A DNA stretch of 52,500 nucleotides from Sphaeroforma sirkka (Eukaryota; Opisthokonta; Ichthyosporea; Ichthyophonida). Of the stretch, positions 44,627 through 52,500 are shown in pieces (positions within the stretch are counted from its first letter, which is position 1; each line of letters opens with the position of its first letter). A program made the translations under genes and the position numbers. The notes beneath the pieces are model-generated. The model did not search any database. It saw nothing but the letters and a program-made list of their open reading frames with translations, and was not told the DNA's origin. The stretch covers positions 1 through 52,500 of the forward strand of contig LUCW03000677.1 of NCBI GenBank assembly GCA_001586965.3, given 5' to 3'.

Positions 44627-46795
44627 GGTGTGTGTGTGTGTATATGTATATTCCTTTTGGGTGTGTGCGTGTATGTGTTCTTGTTTGTATATACGCTGTG
44701 TGCAATATTTTCATCATTGTGATATGTTTGAGCTTGCATGGGAGCGAAATATGAAAGTCAGTGCCTGTGAGTTGTTTTCATCCCAGCTAAATCTATAATA
44801 TATATATATATATATATTCCTTTTGGGTGTGTGCGTGTATGTGTGCTTGTTTGTATATACTAGAGATGGTGTTCAGACTGGGGACGATTTCTTTTGTCTA
44901 TGGAAATGATTATCAAAGTCAATATTCCTCAGCTGCTCCAAACTGACACCGGTTGACGTACGTATATATCGATGTAGAATAGCTCGAATTGATATTAGTT
45001 TGTTTTTGTATGCATTTATATTTAACAAACCTCACTATGCAATCCTGCAGAGTGGGGTATTACTCAATGGTGGAATACAGGACTGGATAAATCTAGGACA
45101 GTATCATTTGATGATTATGCTGTGAATTCCTGCTGGTCAAGATCTCACTGAAGTGTAATTCCTTCGAGTTCGATACTTGCGCACACAATCCGCAGCCTTG
45201 CTCAAACATACAATAATCTTCAGTTGAACTAGGAATGCTTCAATATAATACCCCGTACATACTCGATTCTTGGCTCACTCACAAGGGCACACGCGACGCC
45301 TTCCCTTGCTATTCTAAACAAAACAGACCACTATGACTTCACAACGCGAATAGAAAGGACAATGTGAGGCTAAGAAAACACGTGTGATATGCAACTCACC
45401 GCTGTGAGACCAATCGCGTACAAGTAGGAGCATTATGCGTTAGGTATATGTTCAGCTTTATTGTATACTGCAATACAAATCTCGTTAGACAATCAGAGGT
45501 GACAGGAGTATATCAGTATATCAGTTTTCGTATATGGGTTGTATACTCTACAACCCGATACTCATTTCGAACACCGAATACTTTGTAGTGTTCATTCGCA
45601 GCCTAGCCGAAATTAGATTTTGCAATGTGTTTACCGTACCTTTTGAATAGATAGCATTCATTTTACTCCATCACAGGAAGTAATGGGCATAAACCCGGCC
45701 ACAGAAAGCAATTCTCAACCCGACATCTTAAAAATCAAGGCCGAAACGGAGTGTGAGAAGAAGGAAGTGATCAAAAAACCCTTAAGGTCAAATGGGAGGA
45801 GGAGAGGGAAACGCGGACGAGGCAAAAGGGGTTCAAAAAACAGTGTGCTAGATCGGAAAGAAGAAAGTCTCCTGGCCCAGAATAGAGAGCGCGTGGACTC
45901 AGAGTTCGTGTCTGTGGCAGGTGAGGATATGATAGACGGATCAGGTACGAGCATTGGCTTGCATAATGCCGGGGTCGCGAATCTTGCGGGTACTGAGGTC
46001 AAGGAGAAGGGTAGGGGTGCGAGTGTGTCTGGGGATATTGCATCTGCTGAAAAGTTAAGTGTGGTAGATAAGGAGGGGATTAAAACAGTACCGAACATCG
46101 CAGGTAAAGACGACGATGATGAAATCTTAGTGGATATCGTAACCGTGGGTGAAGCCGACAGTGATGTCAGCGACAGAGAATTCAGTGCGAGTGAATTTGG
46201 TGGTACTGTCGGCGTAGAGGTTTCGGGCCTATCGGAAAGTACGGAATTGCCCAAGAACACGGATGGTGCACTACATACAAATGCGAGCTCGGGTTTGCCT
46301 GTGGGTGTCAGAGGAGGTGTGGTCAAATCACATATTCATTCCACACTGCAAAGCATTCTGCCATGGTTCCATCACAACTTCCCGTACCCGGAAGAACCGA
46401 CCTTCGAAAGCGATGAAACGGAAAAAGCGTGGAACAGAGACGAAATCCACACCCCGACCACTGCCACTACACACTATGCGTCGCCGTATAAACGCCCCAA
46501 TAATCACAACGCGGCTAAGAAACCACAAGATCTGACGGGTACAGAGGAGGTGGAATGCGATCATGCTAGATGCGCGCAGTTAGATATCCAGAGACACGGC
46601 GATGAAGATGTTAGCGAAAAAGGTGACGTGAGTGCGAGTGGGAGGGGTGTGAAGCGAAGGCGATGTTCGGTACTTATGAGGGGTCATCGCGGCGGTGGCA
46701 ACGGTCTGTTGCTAAGCAACGACGTGTATAGTGGATGGCGCATGCACAGGGGGGAACGAGCACTGTTGCGCGCGTATCAGTTACACAATACGTAA
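38713..46795 (+). CDS. RBBP5: RBBP5/Swd1 homologue, WD40 subunit of COMPASS/MLL
   Basis: Exons 38713-38940, 40574-40722, 41906-42766, 43088-43267, 43930-44194 and 45677-46795 join in phase with GT-AG borders, giving 933 residues (human RBBP5 has 538). RBBP5 binds WDR5 and ASH2L and activates the SET1/MLL methyltransferase that methylates histone H3 Lys4. Blades are recognisable by similarity to human: VLIATGCNDGKILVYD, LVSGGADGTVCVWQ, VVYVATFEGRILKVN, and TWHPHVPGMIASVSS with LCYVWN. Next comes EREDEFDSE, matching the conserved EERESEFD segment that activates the SET domain and contacts ASH2L. Residues about 170-365, inside the propeller, are a Thr-rich insertion. The last exon encodes a long tail with a basic block (GRRRGKRGRGKRG), an acidic stretch (DDDDEILVDIVTVGEADSD) and no known domain. 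Intron 1 begins and ends inside tandem arrays. The start ATG precedes the first blade; an additional upstream exon cannot be excluded. Confidence 0.9.
38923..39282. repeat. 41-bp tandem array carrying the RBBP5 exon 1 end and 5' splice site
   Basis: About nine copies of the unit beginning gttacgtgtgtatcctgg then gtatgtgttcctttgcat recur at 38923, 38964, 39005 and onward at 41-43-base steps. The first copy contains the last six codons of exon 1 and the donor (38941). Most later copies keep a GTATGT-like donor. Confidence 0.92.
40143..40575. repeat. 51-bp tandem array ending at the RBBP5 exon 2 acceptor
   Basis: About nine copies of the unit starting cttgtacactgtat recur at about 40143, 40194, 40245 and 40296, a 51-base step. 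Each holds tgcatgtacag or tatgcacag; the last such AG (40572-40573) is the exon 2 acceptor. The three units nearest the exon are open in the exon 2 frame, 17 codons each. Confidence 0.92.
44270..44875. repeat. Long tandem units with internal (TA)n in RBBP5 intron 5
   Basis: Three units of about 170-245 bases share gtgcaatattttcatc, gtgatatgtttgagcttg, atgaaagtcagtgcctg and aaatctataatatata. Their length difference comes mostly from the internal TA tract, the longest of which is 44552-44623. Confidence 0.9.
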
Positions 46796-49700
46796 ACGTC
46801 ACTCCTACACGAGTATTGGTATCCGTTCTGCTAGGTTTCCTGAGTCTAGATATGTAGGTTTGTCCGACATGCATAAATACGAGCAGATGTTCTCGCTTGA
46901 ATAAGTTCAATACAATAGTGTCACAGATACCGGTGAATGTATACGTACCATGATGTACTGTTTTCTACCTCACAGTGACTTGTAAGACACTATCTCGACC
47001 ATTGCAGAGGAATTGTTCACTAGACGTGCACATGGGGGTAGACGACTCAAACAAGAAAAGCGATTATTCCCTTGGACGAAAGAAATCGATGCATGTTGAG
47101 TGGTTTTTATTTGTCGTTTAGTAAGCACATCGAATGATTTCGACCACTATCTAGCTATTTTCAATTTTCGCTTTAGTATTAATCAGAGGACTCCGTGTAG
47201 ATCAAGACGAAATGCACGACAATGGTCAGAAGGCATGGTTATATGTTTGTCGATATATGGCTCATCATTGACGGTATAATATAGTCGTTCGCTAAAATGT
47301 ATTATGCCTAGATACTAATCTCTTCACCCACACCAACATCCACATCCACGTACACGCATACACGTATATATATATACACAAAATTCAACTAGGGATTTAT
47401 ATCGATTCCTTTGACTCGGTGACGCTACATTTTCAAGGGCAATATTCATCTACGGAATTGTGTCGGCGGGTGAATCGTCTCTATAGTTTATGTTACTCTG
47501 TCAATAGTCTTACAAATTTGCCTAAATAATACTACGACCATACCGATGCGGAAGCTGGTCAATTTTATATATTAAACGACTCAATCATATGAGTTATGTG
47601 GGTTGAATCCACACTCTGCGTACATGAATTATCAATTTTCTTCAAATATACGAGAAAACCAACAGGCGGAATTTCGTACTTTTAATCGCTTTTTCAAGTT
47701 TATAAAGTCGACTGTTTAGCAATTTATTTTTGCAAACGATTGAATACGTTGTACTTACTGTAGCTGTAACTACACCCATGTGATGTTAGCACACAAATTC
47801 GAGACTCTTTATCGGTTGCGAAACATTTTAATTTCTGAAAAATCTGTTTTCAAATAATGAAACCCGTGTAGCGGTATAGAATCGAGGATCGATGGTTACT
47901 ACAGTAAGACTAAAGAATACTTCACAAAGCATACCTTCATGACAATGAACGCTGCGGGGCCACGAGCTGTAAAGCCTTTGCGGCAAGTGACCAATTGACC
48001 ATATAAACAGTAGTACGGAATGATTGACCATATAAACACAGTAGTGCGAAATGATTATACCCGCGTATGTTCATGTTGACCTCGCAGCTTTCACTTTTGG
48101 CTTTCTATCGAAGTGAATAATAATAAGCCCTTGTTTGACTACTTGTAAAAGCCCTTCTCTTCTAGAGATGGTGGTGGTGAAGTAAGGGGGCCTGAAAGGA
48201 AAATGTGAATAAAGGAAAAATGAAATATGTAGGCTATGACAAAAATATAAAAATAAACAAGGGAAAAATTGCGTCATAATTAGATATTTACGTCATGAAA
48301 ATATGTTGGTCCAAAGCAAATCAGAACATATTTTAATTAGTGCAGACCAATAAGAGATACAAGCGCAACTGCACATTCGGAGTTTCGGACATTCCACAAT
48401 CTACGCTGAGGTGACTCTCTTGGCAAGTTGGCAGACAGAGGTTTATAGTTTATACTCAAATTAGCAGAGCCCCTGAGCCACAAAAGCTCTGAGAGCTGCC
48501 TTAGAATAGTATTTAGAATACAGAATAGTGACTCAGCCACTCATGAGTCATAACTCAGGAACTCAACCCTACTCATTCAAGTCCCAGAGTTCAGACAGAT
48601 AGTCAGTCAGATTCACCATGCCTGCTGTGGGGACTAGGGACCCAGGGATTGGGGACTTAGTCCCTTGGGCCCTGGGCATGATGTCACCGTCTGTGGCTGT
48701 CTCGGAACTTTCGGAAGCGGGAAGCCACATTTAAAATAGCCCCAAGTTCAATGTTGCCTAATGATTGCCTGTTGGATTTACGTGGTAAACGACAAATTCA
48801 TGTCGTCTTTTTTAAAAACTAGTTTCGGACCCGTCGAGAATTCGAGATATGCCTGCTCAGGTTAGTATCATGGGACCGTGGCCTATATCGGACTTCTGAT
48901 TACAATTAATATAAAATGTGTCGACCAGACTTGTCGGCTTTCGGGGTAGCAATCTAGTCTTCGACAGCTTCGACACACGTTGTCAATACTCATATATATA
49001 GTATTTTTTTTTTTTTAAATTTAAATCACAAATATGCTGAGTAAAAATAGCTCTAGAAAAGATTTTGTTCCTTGTCCCTCCTCTCTTGTGTGTGGGCCGT
49101 TGGGCTGAGTACTTGTCTCAAATCTGGAGGCCGACACCGTGGGCTGTGGCGAGGACCTGGGGTTCACTGAGCCCTCAAAGCCAAAGGTTGGGCCGCTGGG
49201 GCCTGAGCCCTGGGGAAAGTTGGGAGTCACACAGACTCCCGAGATCCTAACTGAGTGTGTTTCAATTTAGAAGGTTAGGTATGTTATAGAACTTTTAGAA
49301 GTCTTTCGAGCGATCAGTGTGTGTGTGTGACTTAACTAACCTTCAGCTTCTCAAGTTCTCTCTCTCAGTTTATCTGGGTCAAGACTCACAAGAGAGTCCA
49401 GAACTCCAGAACTCCAGGACTCCAGGACTCCAGGCACATCTTTACACTGTGACCGACTGACAGTGATAGTGACCGTGGGTGGGTGTCTGCGACACGATTA
49501 TACTCTATCGGCACTATACTATACTAACTAAAGTCCGACAGAAATCCAGTGTCAGTCACCTGTCCACTGTCCAGCAAATAGAAACAGGATTCAGATTCCT
49601 GGACGCTTAAGGCCTCAAAAACCAAAGTCTCAAATGAGGCGGAATCTTCAGCATACATGTTACTTTTCTAAAATACATGTTCCGGAACTTATTATGCGGC

Positions 49701-50026
49701 ACTAAACATATCATTTCGTTTGCGACGACTCATCTTTTAATTGACGCTTTTGCCCTGACAATGGCATACGAGAGCGGTAGCCTTTTTCATTGGGACATTG
49801 CTATTCTTTTAGTAATGTAGTGCCGTGGTATCATATCAAGTACCAGATTTGGATATCCACTCCTTATATGGCACACAATGTTATCTCACAACGATAAAAG
49901 CTGGAAACGCTTCATAAATACCATTTTGTACGTATAGAGCAAAATAAGGATAAAAGTTGATCTGCTGTGAGTCTAAGGAATCATTTCACACCGTAGCCCA
50001 AAATAGTACATTACCGATCAGTGATC
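46796..50026. other. Spacer between RBBP5 and glycogen phosphorylase genes
   Basis: No supported gene is seen. The left half is ordinary AT-rich sequence. From about 48.3 to 49.6 kb the composition returns to the gact/gagt-rich type seen elsewhere, with an actccag repeat at 49395-49435. A partial copy of the MITE-like end word lies at 49257-49280. The promoter for the phosphorylase gene should lie in the last few hundred bases. Confidence 0.5.
47995..48060. repeat. Two-copy tgaccatataaaca repeat
   Basis: tgaccatataaaca then cagtagt(a/g)cg(g/a)aatgat occurs twice in tandem, at 47997 and 48024. Confidence 0.75.
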
Positions 50027-52500
50027 ATGGCTGTACCACAAAACAAAACCATGATGCGTCGTCCTTCTCTTCGAAAAGGAATTTCTTTGAGAGGGATGCC
50101 TCAGCTGGAGAATGTAGGTGAGGTCAAGGCCGCGTTCAATCGTCACCTTCACTTCACCGTGGGTAAGGATCGTAATGTTGCCACCAACGTGGATTACATG
50201 CAAGCTATCTCACACGCTGTGCGAGATCAGCTCATAGGCAAGTGGATGCGAACGCAGCAAAATTATCACGAAACAGACCCCAAGCGAGTATACTATTTAT
50301 CACTCGAGTGGTATATGGGCCGAACTCTTGGAAATACGATGCTGAATCTGGGCATTCAGGGATCCACCGAGGAGGCCTTAAATCAACTCGATTTGGCTAT
50401 CGATGATCTTGAGGAATACGAGGAAGATGCCGGGCTAGGTAACGGTGGTCTTGGCCGATTGGCGGCTTGTTTCATCGATTCCATGTCCACAGTTGGTCTG
50501 CCCGCACACGGGTACGGAATCCGATACGAGTACGGGATCTTCAAGCAGGAGTTCCAAGACGGGTGGCAGAGAGAGCTGCCTGATAACTGGCTGCGCTACG
50601 GAAACCCGTGGGAAATACAGCGCCCGGAGAGCACCCAAAACATACAAATGTACGGGCATGTAGAGAATGGAAAGTGGGTGAACACAAAGAGCGTTCTTGC
50701 AGTACCATACGATACACCAGTACCCGGATACAAAAATGGCGTCGTCAATACGCTCCGATTATGGTCTGCCCAGGCACCGATTGAATTCCAGCTGGATTCA
50801 TTCAACAGGGGTGATTACATGGGAGCTGTATTGGAAAATAATGTTGCCGAAGATATCTCTCGAGTGCTATATCCTAACGATAACTTCTTCGAAGGTAAGG
50901 AGCTTCGATTGAAACAGCAGTACTTCCTTGTGGCTGCCTCTCTAGCCGACATCATACGTCGCCATAAAATCCAGCCCAGTTGGAAGGAGCGTGGATGGTC
51001 AAGTTTTGCAGATAAGGCCGCTATCCAACTGAACGATACCCATCCGTCTCTGGCCGTGCCCGAATTTATGCGTATTCTCGTGGACATAGAAGGCATGGAT
51101 TGGGATGGAGCATGGACAATGTGTCAACAGGTGATGTCATATACAAATCATACAGTCTTGCCTGAAGCAATTGAGAGATGGCCGGTAGAGCTGTTTGAGC
51201 GTTTGCTCCCTCGCCACCTGGAAATTGTGTACGCTATCAACCAGAAGCACATGGAAAATGTGGCAGCTGCGTTCCCCGGCGACAACGATCGTCTAAGACG
51301 CATGTCTATCTTTGAGGAAGGATACGGTAAGAAGATTCACATGGGTTTCCTAGCCATTGTAGGTTCACATGCAGTGAACGGTGTTGCAGCCTTACACTCC
51401 GAACTGATCAAGAAGACCATCTTCAAAGACTTCTATGAGATGTACCCCGAGCGATTCCAGAACAAAACCAACGGTATCACCCCCCGTCGTTGGTTGATCA
51501 AGTCCAATCCAGCACTTACCAATCTGATTGATGAGCGCCTTCCAGGCGAGAAATGGGCCACTGACCTGTACGAGCTTACCGCACTTAAGAACATGATTGC
51601 TGACAAGGAGTTCCTTCGCGCCGTCCAGAACGCAAAGCGAGAGAACAAGTTGGCCTTATGCAGACTGGTTGACGAGGTGTACGGTATTGAGTTGGACGTG
51701 GATTCCATGTTCGATTGCCACGTCAAGCGTATCCACGAGTACAAGAGACAGTTGCTGAACGTGCTTCACATGATTACGCGGTACAACGGTAAGTTTGATC
51801 GCACCGTCTTTTGATTGATTTTGTATGAGTGCGAAGTTATATCCGATCCTATCATTGATGTATTTGCGGTGCCTACCATATAGCTAGAGTAAGCAGCCTT
51901 GCCTTCTTGAGTGCTGTGCATCTAAACTGATTGAATTTTCATTCAATGTACGAGTCATTCACTCAATATACGCGTCACGATGTATGCTGATTGAACACAC
52001 TGATATTCTTTTTCACTCACAGAGATCAAAGCCAATCCCGACAAGGAATTCACTCCACGTACCATTATGTTCGGAGGCAAGGCCGCTCCGGGGTACGACA
52101 TGGCCAAGCGTATCATCAAGCTAATCAACAACGTTGCTAACAAGTGCAACAACGACCCTGCGGTTAGCAAGTACTTGAAGGTGATCTACTTCGAAAACTA
52201 CCGTGTGTCGCTCGCTGAGAAGATCATCCCCGCTATTGATTTGTCGGAGCAGATCTCAACCGCCGGCACCGAGGCGTCTGGAACCGGAAACATGAAATTT
52301 ATGCTCAACGGTGCTCTTACCATTGGTACCTTGGATGGTGCTAACGTTGAGATGGCGGATGAAATGGGTATGGAGAACATCTTTATTTTCGGTATGAATG
52401 TTGACGAAGTTGAGGAGTTAGCCCAGAAGGGATACAACCCTCATGATTACTACAACAGCAATCCCGCTTTGAAGCAGGCGCTGGACCAGATCAGAGACGG
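50027..52500 (+). CDS. PYG: Glycogen phosphorylase, 3' end outside the window
   Basis: Exon 1 is 50027-51788 and exon 2 runs from 52023 past the window end, joined in phase 1 over a 234-base GT-AG intron. About 746 of the usual 840 residues are present. The enzyme releases glucose 1-phosphate from glycogen using pyridoxal phosphate in the cytosol. Family landmarks are [56 protein letters not shown], and [17 protein letters not shown] with the PLP lysine at 679 (rabbit Lys680). The N-terminus contains RKGISLRGM, equivalent to the rabbit Ser14 site of phosphorylase kinase (Ser20 here), and RRPSL just before it, a protein kinase A-type consensus at Ser14. Both suggest control by phosphorylation. 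I chose the ATG at 50027 because it directly precedes this conserved region. Confidence 0.98.

Noticed and set aside
45715-46326. A 203-codon minus-strand open frame
   Set aside because: It is a shadow of the RBBP5 last exon, which is joined in phase to the propeller exons.

Overview
The window is eukaryotic nuclear DNA. Genes are split by GT-AG introns, proteins carry mitochondrial and secretory leaders, and introns and spacers are packed with (TA)n microsatellites and short tandem arrays. The gene set is an RBBP5/Swd1 COMPASS subunit, a Tra2-type splicing factor, an ALKBH8-like oxygenase, a glycogen phosphorylase with an animal-type N-terminus, and a receptor-like membrane protein with an NPxY tail. 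Together these fit a unicellular relative of animals (Holozoa); an ichthyosporean such as Sphaeroforma would fit, but that placement is inference.

Layout: (1) 1-4.4 kb: AT-rich spacer, then a Ser/Thr kinase on the minus strand. (2) 4.4-7.2 kb: microsatellites and an unidentified unique island. (3) 7.2-13.1 kb: an eight-exon class I (Fe-S) fumarase with a mitochondrial leader, minus strand. (4) 13.2-20.4 kb: spacer and a six-exon Tra2-like gene, plus strand. (5) 20.4-26.1 kb: a 27-bp minisatellite, then a two-exon Cys-rich type I membrane protein with seven nearly identical 255-bp repeats, minus strand. (6) 26.1-29.0 kb: an inverted-repeat element of about 1.2 kb and a small MITE-like element. 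(7) 29.0-29.9 kb: an intronless SGNH esterase, plus strand. (8) 30.9-35.9 kb: a six-exon AlkB-homologue (ALKBH8-like), minus strand, recovered by joining exons in phase. (9) 36.6-38.1 kb: an intronless secreted sulfatase, plus strand. (10) 38.7-46.8 kb: a six-exon RBBP5 gene, plus strand. (11) 46.8-50.0 kb: spacer. (12) 50.0 kb to the end: glycogen phosphorylase, plus strand, cut by the window edge.

The genes are unrelated housekeeping and surface functions; there is no operon or cluster logic. The unusual signal is structural. Many splice sites lie inside or at the edge of tandem duplications: both ends of RBBP5 intron 1, the fumarase exon 6 and exon 7 donors, the Tra2 exon 2 and exon 4 acceptors, the ALKBH last-exon acceptor and its exon 4 donor. 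In addition, three conserved domains (kinase activation segment, AlkB fold, RBBP5 propeller) carry stop-free low-complexity insertions. Exon joins were checked by hand for reading phase; none has transcript support here.
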